Below, one piece after another: positions 24,451 to 33,226 of a stretch of 64,000 bases of DNA. The position numbers were made by a program, and so were the translations under genes. The DNA is taken from the NCBI GenBank assembly GCA_964464925.1, contig CAYXLI010000013.1, positions 84,753 to 148,752 of the forward strand. The letters run 5' to 3'. The notes beneath the pieces are model-generated. The model ran no database searches. It saw only the letters and a program-made list of their open reading frames with translations, and had not been told where the DNA came from. This DNA is from CAYXLI01 sp964464925 (lineage in GTDB: Bacteria; Acidobacteriota; Terriglobia; Bryobacterales; Bryobacteraceae). How positions within the stretch are numbered: position 1 is the first letter of the stretch; every line of letters begins with the position of its first letter.

Positions 24451-25775
24451 TGCTTCTTCTTTGCCTTCAGTGCCCTTTTTACGATGTCGATCTGCTCGCG
24501 CTTGTTCATCTCAGTGGCGCAAAGGAGCATGCAGTTTTCCAGTTCCGGATAGAAGCGGCCCAACGGGAGACCGCCGATCACCTTCTTTTTGAGCAGCGCC
24601 TGATTTACCGCGTCCGGTGTGTTTCCATTTGTAGAAACCACGAATTCATTGAAGAATGCACCATGGAAACGGACGGGCAGGCCTTTGGCCAAATAGTGCG
24701 CCTTCGCGAGATTCTGCTCCGCCAGTTCGCGCAAGCCCTGCTTGCCGTAGACACTCATAAACACCGTAGCCATGAGAGCGATCAGGGCCTGGTTGGTGCA
24801 GATGTTCGAGGTCGCTTTCTCCCGGCGGATGTGCTGCTCACGGGTCGAGAGCGTCAGGCAGAATGCGCGGTTGCCGTGGGAATCGCGCGTCTCGCCGACC
24901 AGCCGGCCGGGGATCTGGCGGATGAATTTTTCCTTCGTTGCGATGATGCCCGCGAACGGGCCGCCGTAGCTCGGAGTAATTGCGAAGGACTGTAGTTCTC
25001 CGGCAACGATGTCGGCATCGCGCGGCGGCTCCAGCAGACCGAGCGAAACCGCTTCGGTGAAGACGAAGACCAGAAGAGCGCCATGCTTGTGGGCCAGGGC
25101 GGCCGCAGCCTTAACATCTTCGATGATGCCGAAGAAGTTGGGACTCTGGATAATCACGGCGGCGACCTTATCGTTCAGTTTCGATTCGAGATCAGCGAGG
25201 TCGAGCCTGCCGGACTCCTGCTCGTAGCCGAACTCCTGCGTGGGCATGTGCTGATGTTGGACGTAGGTGCGCAGCACTTCGCGATACTCGGGGTGCACTG
25301 TGTTCGATACCAGCAGATGATCACGGCCCGTAATCCGCACGGCCATCATGGCCGCTTCGGGTACGGCGGAGGAGCCGTCATACATAGAAGCGTTCGCCAC
25401 TTCCATGCCGGTGAGCTGGCACACCATCGACTGAAATTCGAAGATCGTGGTGAGCGTACCCTGTGAGATCTCGGCCTGGTAGGGAGTGTAGGAAGTAAGA
25501 AATTCGCCTCGGGAAACGACTACGTCACACAGCACCGGGCGGAAGTGATTGTAAACACCAGCGCCGAGAAAACTTGCGTAGCCGTTGGCATTTTCGGCAC
25601 CGCGGGCTTTGAAGTAGTCAACGATGTCGTACTCCGACTTCCCGGGTTCAATTTCGAGGGGGCGGTTCAGTTTGACGTCGGCGGGAAGATGTCCAAACAA
25701 TTCTTCCATCGAATGAAGGCCGCAAGCCTCCAACATTTCGCGGCGCTCCGAATCCGACTTCGGTAGATAACGCAA
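24447..25775 (-). CDS. gcvPA: Glycine dehydrogenase (decarboxylating) subunit 1, P-protein alpha
   Basis: A 442-residue non-PLP-lysine subunit of the split P-protein. Features include MRYLPKSDSERREML at the start, SFLGAGVYNHFRP, TPYQAEISQGTLTTIFEFQ and GPFAGIIATKEKFIRQIPGR. Translation starts at TTG 25775, one base after the gcvH stop, with GGAG about 12 bases upstream, so coupling from gcvH is likely. It overlaps gcvPB by four bases. Confidence 0.95.
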   Translation of the reverse strand: MRYLPKSDSERREMLEACGLHSMEELFGHLPADVKLNRPLEIEPGKSEYDIVDYFKARGAENANGYASFLGAGVYNHFRPVLCDVVVSRGEFLTSYTPYQAEISQGTLTTIFEFQSMVCQLTGMEVANASMYDGSSAVPEAAMMAVRITGRDHLLVSNTVHPEYREVLRTYVQHQHMPTQEFGYEQESGRLDLADLESKLNDKVAAVIIQSPNFFGIIEDVKAAAALAHKHGALLVFVFTEAVSLGLLEPPRDADIVAGELQSFAITPSYGGPFAGIIATKEKFIRQIPGRLVGETRDSHGNRAFCLTLSTREQHIRREKATSNICTNQALIALMATVFMSVYGKQGLRELAEQNLAKAHYLAKGLPVRFHGAFFNEFVVSTNGNTPDAVNQALLKKKVIGGLPLGRFYPELENCMLLCATEMNKREQIDIVKRALKAKKKQ

Positions 25776-25776
25776 G

Positions 25777-26160
25777 TCAGCTATTGTCTCCTACATAATT
25801 TTGATAGTCGGGGGCAGAGAGAAGATTCTGAATCTCACCAGGGTTCGCAAGGCGAACCTTAACCAGCCAGGCCGCACCATGCGGATCCTCATTCAGTTTT
25901 TCAGGCTGACTGGAAAGCAGGTCGTTGATTTCAGTGATCTCGCCTGTAACAGGTGAGTAAATATCCGATACAGCTTTGACCGACTCGACGGACCCGAGGG
26001 TTTTTCCCTGCTCAACCTTCGCACCGACTTTCGGGAGGTCGACATAGACGATGTCGCCCAGTTCCGACTGAGCGTGATGCGTAATGCCGATGGTTCCGGT
26101 GTCGCCTTCGAGGGAGACCCATTCATGCTCCTTGGTGTACCGGTAATTTGCTGGATACAT
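25777..26160 (-). CDS. gcvH: Glycine cleavage system H protein
   Basis: A 127-residue lipoyl carrier. MYPANYRYTKEHEWVS is the typical N-terminus, so I use ATG 26160 rather than the longer frame that runs into gcvT. The lipoyl attachment lysine is K62 in GSVESVKAVSDIYSPVTG. It shuttles the aminomethyl group between P and T proteins and the reducing equivalents to L protein. Four bases separate it from the gcvT stop. Confidence 0.96.
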   Translation of the reverse strand: MYPANYRYTKEHEWVSLEGDTGTIGITHHAQSELGDIVYVDLPKVGAKVEQGKTLGSVESVKAVSDIYSPVTGEITEINDLLSSQPEKLNEDPHGAAWLVKVRLANPGEIQNLLSAPDYQNYVGDNS

Positions 26161-26164
26161 GTGT

Positions 26165-27271
26165 TTATTTCGCTCTCTTATAGAAAGGAGTCTGGACCGT
26201 GATTGCATCCACGGGCTGGTTCCGAATCATGATCTGAATATCGCGTCCCACCGTTGCGGCCTCGACAGGCAGATAACATAAACCGATGTTTTTGTTTAAT
26301 GTAGGGGAGGGGCCGCCGCTGGTCACCCATCCTGCAGGCTGGCCATCGAGATACACTTCGTAGCCATCGCGGCCGATGCCGCGGCCGCGCATTTCAAAGC
26401 CTATGAGCTTACGCTTCAGGCCGTCGTTCTTACGCTTTTCCAGAGCCTTCTTGCCGAGGAAGTCGTCCTTGTCAAGTTTCACGATCCATCCGAGGTCGGC
26501 TTCGAGAGGGTGGATGGAGGCATCGATCTCATGTCCATAGAGCGCCATCTTCGCTTCCAGGCGTAACGTATTGCGCGCGCCAAGACCGCACGGCTTGATG
26601 CCAAACTCCTGGCCTGCATCGAGCAACTTATCCCAGATTGCGGGTGCTTCCTCGGGAGCGATGTAGATTTCGAAGCCGTCCTCGCCGGTATATCCAGTTC
26701 GTGCGATTCGGGCCCAAACACCCGCGACTTCACCGTCATGGAACCAGTAATACTTAATCAGCGCGAGGTCGGTTTTGGTGAGCTTCTGAAGTGTGGATAA
26801 CGCGTGCGGACCTTGGACCGCGATTTGCGCGTATCGCTCGCTGGCGAACTCGACATTTGCCTTCATCGAATTGTGCTGCGAGATGTGGTCGAAGTCTTTT
26901 TCCTGATTGGAAGCGTTCACACAGAGGAAAAAGTGATCGTCGTCCACCTTGTGTACAAGGATGTCATCGACGAAGCCGCCGTGGTCATAAAGAAGACCAG
27001 AATAATGCGCCTGTCCGATTTTGAGTTTGGACGCCGCATTGCACGAGACCAGTTCCACCAGGCTCAGTGCCTCTGGTCCGCGGACCTCGACTTCACCCAT
27101 ATGGGACACGTCGAAGAGCCCGACGGCAGTGCGCACTGCGTTGTGCTCATCAAGGATGCCCGAGTATTGGACCGGCATATCCCATCCGCCAAAATCGACC
27201 ATTTTGGCCTTCATGCGACGGTGGACAGCGTTCAGGGGTGTAGCTTTGAGCGCGGGCTCGGTAGGGCTCAT
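26165..27271 (-). CDS. gcvT: Aminomethyltransferase (glycine cleavage T protein)
   Basis: A 368-residue T protein. FGGWDMPVQYSGILDEHNAVR, GLFDVSHMGEVEVRGP and the C-terminal barrel phrase GFEMRGRGIGRDGYEVY identify it. It releases ammonia and forms 5,10-methylenetetrahydrofolate. It heads gcvT-gcvH-gcvPA-gcvPB; the L protein (dihydrolipoamide dehydrogenase) is not in the window. No strong Shine-Dalgarno precedes ATG 27271. A perfect palindrome lies 90 bases upstream. Confidence 0.96.
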   Translation of the reverse strand: MSPTEPALKATPLNAVHRRMKAKMVDFGGWDMPVQYSGILDEHNAVRTAVGLFDVSHMGEVEVRGPEALSLVELVSCNAASKLKIGQAHYSGLLYDHGGFVDDILVHKVDDDHFFLCVNASNQEKDFDHISQHNSMKANVEFASERYAQIAVQGPHALSTLQKLTKTDLALIKYYWFHDGEVAGVWARIARTGYTGEDGFEIYIAPEEAPAIWDKLLDAGQEFGIKPCGLGARNTLRLEAKMALYGHEIDASIHPLEADLGWIVKLDKDDFLGKKALEKRKNDGLKRKLIGFEMRGRGIGRDGYEVYLDGQPAGWVTSGGPSPTLNKNIGLCYLPVEAATVGRDIQIMIRNQPVDAITVQTPFYKRAK

Positions 27272-27360
27272 CGAAATCTAAGGATACCAGGAAGAAGGAC
27301 AGAGCGTCGCTTCTGCACTCAGAGTGACGAGCTGTGGGTCAGTTCACGGTTACGCCGACT

Positions 27361-27374
27361 GTTGGATGTCCAAC
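27361..27374. promoter_or_regulatory. Perfect inverted repeat upstream of gcvT (candidate operator)
   Basis: GTTGGA-TG-TCCAAC is a perfect 6+2+6 inverted repeat in the 268-base divergent gap between gcvT and the OmpA-like gene. It is suitably placed for a dimeric regulator. The rest of the gap shows no glycine riboswitch signature and no gene. Confidence 0.4.
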
Positions 27375-27539
27375 TTGTCTGAACATTCCTTCAAGTTATT
27401 GTTTTTTCATCGCTTAAGCGGATATAGAAAACCTTGTACTGAATTGCCGGAGAGTGGCGTCTCAAGAGCGTAGGCGGTTGGCTGGCCGGGTATGATTTTT
27501 TTGAGGCCTGCCCCGTGATGTCAATAGGGAGGGTAGCAA

Positions 27540-28400
27540 ATGATTGCTCTGAATTTACCAAAGGCCGTAGCCTCAATCGGTGTCGCCGGACTATTGTTAG
27601 TCGGCACAACCGGCTGTGCAACGAAGAAGTATGCCCGGCAGCAGGTAGCGCCGGTCGAAGCTCGCGTAAACGGCGTGGAAAAGAAGACTGCTGACCATGC
27701 CTCGGCGATCAATGAGCTGGAAAACGGTTTGTCCAAGACAGATGAACGTGCCATGGAGGCCGACCGTAAGGCCGCTGCAGCAGGGGAAGCTGCTACGCGC
27801 GCCAATGACGCTGCTACACAGGCAGGTAGCCGGGCAGACCAGGCCCGCCAACTGGCCGAAAACACCGGTAACCGGTTGAATGAAGTTGTCGAGAATATGG
27901 ACAACTACAAGCTGGTGACCACCGAGGCAGTACTGTTCCCGGTGAACCGGTATGTGCTTTCGAATGACGCCAAGCAGACGCTAGACAACGCAGTGAACAA
28001 CCTGCAGAACTCGAAGAACTACATCCTGGAAGTCCAGGGCTTTACGGACAAGACCGGCAGCAAGGAATCGAACGTGGTGCTGAGCCAGAAGCGTGCGGAT
28101 TCCGTGGTGCGGTATTTGACGGTAGAGAAGAAAATTCCGCTCCGCCGGATCCATATTCTCGGTGTGGGCGCGGACGAGCCGGTTGCAGACAATAAAACTC
28201 GCGCGGGACGCAAGCAGAATCGCCGCGTTGAGTTGAAGGTCTTTGCTCTGGATCTCGGCGGCCCGCAGCGCGCGGGTACAGCGGCTTCGACGAACATGAC
28301 GAGCCCAACGGATTCGGGTACGGCAAACCGCACCACGGGTACGAGCACGAATTCGACGCCGCAGACGCCGCAGACTCCGCAACAGCCGCCGCAACAGTAG
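27540..28400 (+). CDS. OmpA-family peptidoglycan-binding lipoprotein
   Basis: A 286-residue protein with a lipoprotein signal ending LLLVGTTGC (lipidated Cys26). An Ala/Glu/Lys-rich coiled coil follows (about 38-115), like Lpp-type spacers, then an OmpA/Pal domain (about 120-235) with VQGFTDKTGSKESNVVLSQKRADSV and a C-terminal NRRVELKV, which contacts peptidoglycan. A Thr/Gln/Pro-rich disordered tail of about 45 residues ends the protein. It probably tethers the outer membrane to the cell wall. ATG 27540 has GGGAGGG seven bases upstream. Confidence 0.9.
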   Translation: MIALNLPKAVASIGVAGLLLVGTTGCATKKYARQQVAPVEARVNGVEKKTADHASAINELENGLSKTDERAMEADRKAAAAGEAATRANDAATQAGSRADQARQLAENTGNRLNEVVENMDNYKLVTTEAVLFPVNRYVLSNDAKQTLDNAVNNLQNSKNYILEVQGFTDKTGSKESNVVLSQKRADSVVRYLTVEKKIPLRRIHILGVGADEPVADNKTRAGRKQNRRVELKVFALDLGGPQRAGTAASTNMTSPTDSGTANRTTGTSTNSTPQTPQTPQQPPQQ

Positions 28401-28420
28401 GCTTCGTTCCCTGATTCGAA

Positions 28421-28464
28421 AAAAGCCGTCCTGGATCGCATGATCCGGGGCGGCTTTTCCTTTT
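28421..28464. terminator. Strong bidirectional intrinsic terminator
   Basis: AAAAGCCGTCCTGGATC (28421-28437) pairs with GATCCGGGGCGGCTTTT (28442-28458) through 17 positions, two of them G-T, around a GCAT loop. A-runs on the left and T-runs on the right let it terminate both the OmpA-like gene and the convergent PQQ dehydrogenase gene. Confidence 0.9.
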
Positions 28465-28510
28465 AGGGTCAGACCCCAACGACTGGCTTACACTTTTCGG
28501 GTATGGCGCA

Positions 28511-30472
28511 TCAGTCCATCAACCCGAATGCGATGATCGTCTGGCCCGCGGCGACCGCGATGTACTCGGCCCCGTCGAATTGATATGCCATCGGCGAAGC
28601 CTTCCAAATCTCGTTCGCATTGAATCGCCACAGCGGTTTGCCGTCTTTTGCGTCTACGGCCATGAACAAGCCACTGTCCTCGCCGAAGAAGACCAATCCA
28701 GTAACAGTGGCGAGCGTCCCGCCCCAGGAGTTCGCTGGTCCTACCTGCGGCAGTTCCCAAGCGATCTTCCCAGTCTGCAGGTCGATGGCTCGCAAATACT
28801 TCTGCGGCACCTCTCCGGGTACTGGCCTTTGCGATCCGCCTAGGTATCCTCTGCCGGCCTCCCAGTCTGCAGCAGCTACGCGATAGATATTGCACTTCTC
28901 CAATGTCTGCGCATAGAACAATCCCATGGCGGGAAGGTAAGAGGACGAATACCAATTCGAAGCGCCATCCTGTGACGGACACGCTTTCACGCCGCCCTGT
29001 ACCTTCTCCGGCGGGTTCAGGACGGGCTTTCCATCGGGTCCGATTCGCGAAGCCCAGTTCAGCTTTTTTACGAACGGTTCCGCCAGCAGCAGCTTTCCAT
29101 TCACGCGATCCAATACATAGAAGAACCCGTTCCGGTTCGCCATGACGAGCAGCTTCTTTTCCTCGCCGTGCCATTTCGCATCGAGAAGCAGAACGGGCTC
29201 GGTCGCATCCCAGTCATACAGATCGTGCGGCGTGAACTGGTAATACCACTTCAGTTTGCCGGTCTTCGCATCCAGCGCCACGACGGAGCACGAGTACAGA
29301 TTATCGCCTTCACGTTCCTCGCCGTTGTAGTCCGGACCCGGATTGCCTGTCTGCCAATAGACAGTGTCTAGCGCGGCATCGTAGGATCCGGTGAACCATG
29401 CCACCGCGGCTGGATGTTCCAGAGCCTTCCCTTTCCATGTCTCCGATCCCGGCTCGCCCTTCGCAGGCACCGTCCAGAAGCGCCAGACTTCTTTCCCCGA
29501 CGACTGATCATAGGCCGCGATGAACCCGCGAGCACCCTGCTCCCCGCCGGCCGTGCCGGAGACGACCAGGTTTCCGACCGCCAGAGGAGCCGATGTCGCG
29601 TTGTAGTTCAGGTGCCAGTCGGCCATCTCCGTTTCCCACAGCACTTCGCCGGTAAAGCGGTCGAGTGAAAGAAGGTGCGCGTGGTCCGTTACCATGAACA
29701 GCCGGTCGCCGGCCCGCGCCACGCCACGATTGAATCCGCCCGCGGCATTGCCTGCCAGGCCCTTGGTGCGCGGTCTCTGGAAATGCCATAGCTGCCTGCC
29801 ATTACCGGCGTCCAGCGCATAGCACTCATTCGCGCTGGTGACGTACATGATGCCGTCCACAACTACTGGTGTTGTCTCCATCCTGGGCACGTCGGGCATC
29901 GTGAAGACCCACTTCGGTGCCAGCTTCGCCACGTTCGACGGACCGATCTGTTTCAGCGTAGTGTAGCGATTGCCTTTGGGATCTCCGTTATAGGTGGGCC
30001 ATTGCACCTCTGAAGTAACTGGCCGCCACTTCGATCCTGCGGCGCGCATCAGATGAATGCGATGATCATCCGTACGCAGAGCCAGATCCTCGGTGCTCTC
30101 ATTCAAAACAATTCCTTCCAGCGTCTTGCCGCTGGTGGTCTCCACTTTCTTGCGAACCGGTGCGGTCATGCGGCGCTGGACCCGGACGGAACGGAGAAAC
30201 TCTGTCAGGTTGGAGAGTTGCTGATCCTTCACACTCGCAAACGCGGGCATGCCCCGGTTCGGCAACCCTTCGTGGATTACCGTGGTAAGACGTTCGTCAT
30301 CCATGCGGGAGATCCGGCCGATAATCGGAGGTCCCAATTCACCGCCCATCAGGTCGCCACCATGGCACACCGAACATAGGTTGTCATACAGCTTGTGGCC
30401 TGCGGTCACATCTGCCACAGCAATGGAGGAGCAACCGAGAACACCAATCCACGCGAACAATGAAAGCTTCAT
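28511..30472 (-). CDS. PQQ-dependent alcohol dehydrogenase-family quinoprotein with N-terminal cytochrome c
   Basis: A 653-residue periplasmic enzyme: signal peptide (1-20), a cytochrome c domain with C33-SVC36-H37 and a likely axial Met75, then an eight-bladed PQQ propeller from about residue 155. Metal/PQQ residues visible are E311 in GGEQGARGF and the catalytic D420 in HDLYDWD. D422 two residues on gives a D-x-D pattern like that of lanthanide-dependent XoxF/PedH, although glucose dehydrogenases can show it too. The vicinal disulfide Cys pair of methanol dehydrogenase is replaced by AAGG (about 243-246). Fusion order is cytochrome first, opposite to many quinohaemoproteins. The substrate is unknown. 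No Shine-Dalgarno precedes ATG 30472. Confidence 0.88.
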   Translation of the reverse strand: MKLSLFAWIGVLGCSSIAVADVTAGHKLYDNLCSVCHGGDLMGGELGPPIIGRISRMDDERLTTVIHEGLPNRGMPAFASVKDQQLSNLTEFLRSVRVQRRMTAPVRKKVETTSGKTLEGIVLNESTEDLALRTDDHRIHLMRAAGSKWRPVTSEVQWPTYNGDPKGNRYTTLKQIGPSNVAKLAPKWVFTMPDVPRMETTPVVVDGIMYVTSANECYALDAGNGRQLWHFQRPRTKGLAGNAAGGFNRGVARAGDRLFMVTDHAHLLSLDRFTGEVLWETEMADWHLNYNATSAPLAVGNLVVSGTAGGEQGARGFIAAYDQSSGKEVWRFWTVPAKGEPGSETWKGKALEHPAAVAWFTGSYDAALDTVYWQTGNPGPDYNGEEREGDNLYSCSVVALDAKTGKLKWYYQFTPHDLYDWDATEPVLLLDAKWHGEEKKLLVMANRNGFFYVLDRVNGKLLLAEPFVKKLNWASRIGPDGKPVLNPPEKVQGGVKACPSQDGASNWYSSSYLPAMGLFYAQTLEKCNIYRVAAADWEAGRGYLGGSQRPVPGEVPQKYLRAIDLQTGKIAWELPQVGPANSWGGTLATVTGLVFFGEDSGLFMAVDAKDGKPLWRFNANEIWKASPMAYQFDGAEYIAVAAGQTIIAFGLMD

Positions 30473-30562
30473 GGTTGTCGAGAGTTGGCTCTTATCTTAT
30501 AGCCACCACATACGTACGTTCAGGAGACCCAAAACCCGCCCGTCGTAAACTTTTTGCTTACA

Positions 30563-30577
30563 ATGGTCATTGACCAT
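30563..30577. promoter_or_regulatory. Perfect 15-base palindrome upstream of sdhC (candidate operator)
   Basis: ATGGTCA-T-TGACCAT is a perfect 7+1+7 inverted repeat, 45 bases before the sdhC start in the divergent gap with the PQQ dehydrogenase gene. Its right arm includes TTGACC, which could also serve as a -35 element, though no good -10 lies 17 bases further on. It is a candidate site for a repressor or activator of sdhCAB. Confidence 0.5.
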
Positions 30578-30622
30578 CATCTTCAAAACCGAGGACATCT
30601 TAATCAAAATGAGGTGCTGCGA

Positions 30623-31306
30623 ATGAACGCGGTCGCAGTCGACACCCGCTTGGGCAGGACTCTGCGCTTCTACTCCACCACGGTAGGGAAAAAGGCCGTC
30701 ATGGCTGTGACAGGCGCGATCGGGTTCGGATTCCTGCTTGCCCATCTCGCGGGCAATCTGCAAATGTTCGCCGGCCGCGAGCAGATGAACCACTACGCGG
30801 AGGCGCTGCGAGCGGTACCGGCCATGCTCTACGGAGCACGCCTTGTGCTTTTGTTAGCGGTCATTCTTCACATCACTGCCGCCGTGCAGCTCACGTTATT
30901 GAAGAATGCCGCGCGCCCCGTAGGCTATGTGAAGAAGAAGCCCACCACGTCCAGCTATGCGTCACGAACAATGTATTGGAGCGGCCCGATCATTGGCGCG
31001 TTCATCCTTTTCCATTTGGCGCATTTTACGTGGGGCATCGTGCACCCGGATTTCCGCGAGTTGCAACCCTACGATAACGTCGTGGCTGGTTTCCACGTCC
31101 TGCCGGTGACTTTCTTCTATATCTTGGCGATGGTATTGCTGGGTCTGCATTTGAACCACGGGCTCTGGAGCATGTTCCAATCACTGGGCATCAGTCATCC
31201 GAAATATACGCCCAAGCTGAAAGCATTCGCTGTGCTCTTCAGTGTCCTGATCACCGCAGGCTTCATCTCGATTCCTGTAGCCGTACTGGCGGGGATTCTC
31301 TCGTAA
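30623..31306 (+). CDS. sdhC: Succinate dehydrogenase cytochrome b subunit (b558 type)
   Basis: A 227-residue protein with five hydrophobic helices, of the single-subunit, dihaem b558 anchor type. Candidate haem-ligand histidines are H41, H83, H131 and H176/H179, within FLLAHLAGN, ILHITAAVQ, ILFHLAHFTWG and LHLNHGLWSM. ATG 30623 is chosen because GAGGTG lies about six bases upstream; the frame extends to 30554 without a ribosome site. It anchors SdhA/SdhB and transfers electrons to quinone. Confidence 0.92.
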   Translation: MNAVAVDTRLGRTLRFYSTTVGKKAVMAVTGAIGFGFLLAHLAGNLQMFAGREQMNHYAEALRAVPAMLYGARLVLLLAVILHITAAVQLTLLKNAARPVGYVKKKPTTSSYASRTMYWSGPIIGAFILFHLAHFTWGIVHPDFRELQPYDNVVAGFHVLPVTFFYILAMVLLGLHLNHGLWSMFQSLGISHPKYTPKLKAFAVLFSVLITAGFISIPVAVLAGILS

Positions 31307-31310
31307 ACCT

Positions 31311-33224
31311 ATGGAACTAGATTCAAGAGTACCTTCCGGCCCGATCGAATCGGCCTGGGACCGGGCCCGCTTCGAAATGAAGCTGGTGAACCCGGCCAAC
31401 AAGCGCAAGTTCAACGTGATCGTGGTTGGGACTGGCCTCGCCGGAGCTTCTGCCGCGGCAACGCTGGCGGAACTCGGCTACAACGTCAAAGCGTTCTGCT
31501 TCCAGGATTCGCCGCGCCGCGCGCATTCCATCGCTGCACAGGGTGGCATCAATGCCGCGAAGAACTATCAGAACGACGGCGACAGTATCTACCGCCTGTT
31601 TTATGACACTGTCAAGGGCGGCGACTTTCGCGCCCGCGAAGCAAACGTCTACCGTCTGGCGCAGATCAGCGTGAACATCATCGACCAGTGCGTCGCTCAG
31701 GGTGTTCCGTTTGCGCGCGAGTACGGCGGCACTCTCGCGAATCGCTCCTTCGGCGGAGCGCAGGTTTCGCGTACGTTCTATGCACGGGGGCAGACGGGCC
31801 AGCAGCTTCTCCTCGGCGCCTATCAGGCCCTTGAACGCCAGGTCGGGGCAGGAAAGGTACAGATGTATCCGCGCACCGAAATGGTCGATCTCGTCGTCAT
31901 CGACGGACGCGCGCGCGGTATCGTGACCCGCGACCTCACGACGGGCAAGATCGAATCGCATGCCGCCGACGCGGTAATCCTGGCGACCGGTGGTTACGGG
32001 AACGTTTACTACCTCTCCACCAACGCGAAAGGCTCCAATGCCACTGCGATCTGGCGTGCTTACAAAAAAGGTGCGTTCTTCGGCAATCCCTGTTTCACGC
32101 AGATTCATCCCACGTGCATTCCGGTGTCGGGCGAGTATCAATCGAAGCTGACGCTCATGTCCGAATCGCTCCGAAATGACGGGCGTATCTGGGTACCGAA
32201 GAAGCAGGGCGATACTCGTCCTCCCAGCCAGATTCCCGAAGAGGAGCGCGACTATTACCTTGAGCGCCGGTATCCCAGTTTCGGCAACCTGGTCCCGCGT
32301 GACGTGGCATCGCGTAATGCGAAGGCCGTTTGTGATGAGGGCCGCGGAGTAGGCGAGACCGGGCTTGGCGTTTATCTCGATTTTGCGGACGCGATCAAGC
32401 GCCTCGGCCAGAGGACGATCGAGGAACGCTACGGCAATCTGTTCGACATGTATGCGCAGATCACGGGCGAAGATCCTTATAAGGTTCCTATGCGCATCTT
32501 CCCGGCGATCCACTATACGATGGGCGGGCTTTGGGTTGACTATCAATTACAGAGCACAGTTCCAGGCCTCTTCGTGCTCGGCGAAGCCAACTTCTCCGAT
32601 CACGGCGCAAACCGTCTCGGCGCCAGCGCTCTGATGCAGGGCCTTTCCGATGGATACTTCGTCATCCCATACACGATCGGCAACTATCTGGCTTCCGAGA
32701 AGTTCGAAAAGATCGATGCGTCACGTCCTGAGTTCCGGCAATCGGAAGCTTGTGTCAATGAACTTATGAAGAAGTTGCTTTCCATTCGCGGGAAGCGCAC
32801 CGTCGCTTCGTTTCACCGGGAACTCGGCAAGACGATGTGGGAGTATTGCGGAATGGCTCGCAACGCGCAGGGGCTGGAATACGCGATCACCAAGATTCAA
32901 TCACTCCGGGAAGAGTTCTGGGAAAACGTAAATGTGCTCGGCGATTCCGGCGAATTAAATCAAGCGCTGGAGCAGGCAGGACGAGTCGCCGATTTTCTGG
33001 AATTAGGAGAATTGATGTGTTTGGATGCGCTGCATCGGAACGAATCCTGCGGCGGTCACTTCCGTGAGGAGTATCAGACGGAGGACGGAGAAGCGCTTCG
33101 CGATGACGCGCGCTATTCTTACGTCGGCGCCTGGCAGTACAGCGGCTATAACAACCAGCCGATCCTGAATAAGGAGCCGCTGGAATTCCACTACGTGCAT
33201 CCTTCCCAACGGAGCTACAAGTAA
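31311..33224 (+). CDS. sdhA: Succinate dehydrogenase/fumarate reductase flavoprotein subunit
   Basis: A 637-residue flavoprotein. FAD-binding starts at NVIVVGTGLAGASAAATLAE; the covalent FAD histidine is H72 in RRAHSIAAQGGINAA. The active-site region QIHPTCIP and the capping-domain phrase FPAIHYTMGGLWVDY are intact. It matches the Bacillus/Bacteroidetes-like SdhA subgroup that pairs with a one-subunit cytochrome b anchor. It starts four bases after sdhC without its own strong Shine-Dalgarno and ends two bases before sdhB, so the three genes form one operon. Confidence 0.95.
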   Translation: MELDSRVPSGPIESAWDRARFEMKLVNPANKRKFNVIVVGTGLAGASAAATLAELGYNVKAFCFQDSPRRAHSIAAQGGINAAKNYQNDGDSIYRLFYDTVKGGDFRAREANVYRLAQISVNIIDQCVAQGVPFAREYGGTLANRSFGGAQVSRTFYARGQTGQQLLLGAYQALERQVGAGKVQMYPRTEMVDLVVIDGRARGIVTRDLTTGKIESHAADAVILATGGYGNVYYLSTNAKGSNATAIWRAYKKGAFFGNPCFTQIHPTCIPVSGEYQSKLTLMSESLRNDGRIWVPKKQGDTRPPSQIPEEERDYYLERRYPSFGNLVPRDVASRNAKAVCDEGRGVGETGLGVYLDFADAIKRLGQRTIEERYGNLFDMYAQITGEDPYKVPMRIFPAIHYTMGGLWVDYQLQSTVPGLFVLGEANFSDHGANRLGASALMQGLSDGYFVIPYTIGNYLASEKFEKIDASRPEFRQSEACVNELMKKLLSIRGKRTVASFHRELGKTMWEYCGMARNAQGLEYAITKIQSLREEFWENVNVLGDSGELNQALEQAGRVADFLELGELMCLDALHRNESCGGHFREEYQTEDGEALRDDARYSYVGAWQYSGYNNQPILNKEPLEFHYVHPSQRSYK

Positions 33225-33226
33225 AC

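Noticed and set aside
27272..27539. Glycine riboswitch upstream of gcvT
   Set aside because: I could not find the conserved aptamer core blocks on either strand.
31323..32546. A 407-codon open frame antisense to sdhA
   Set aside because: No domain is recognisable and the opposite strand carries complete SdhA motifs.
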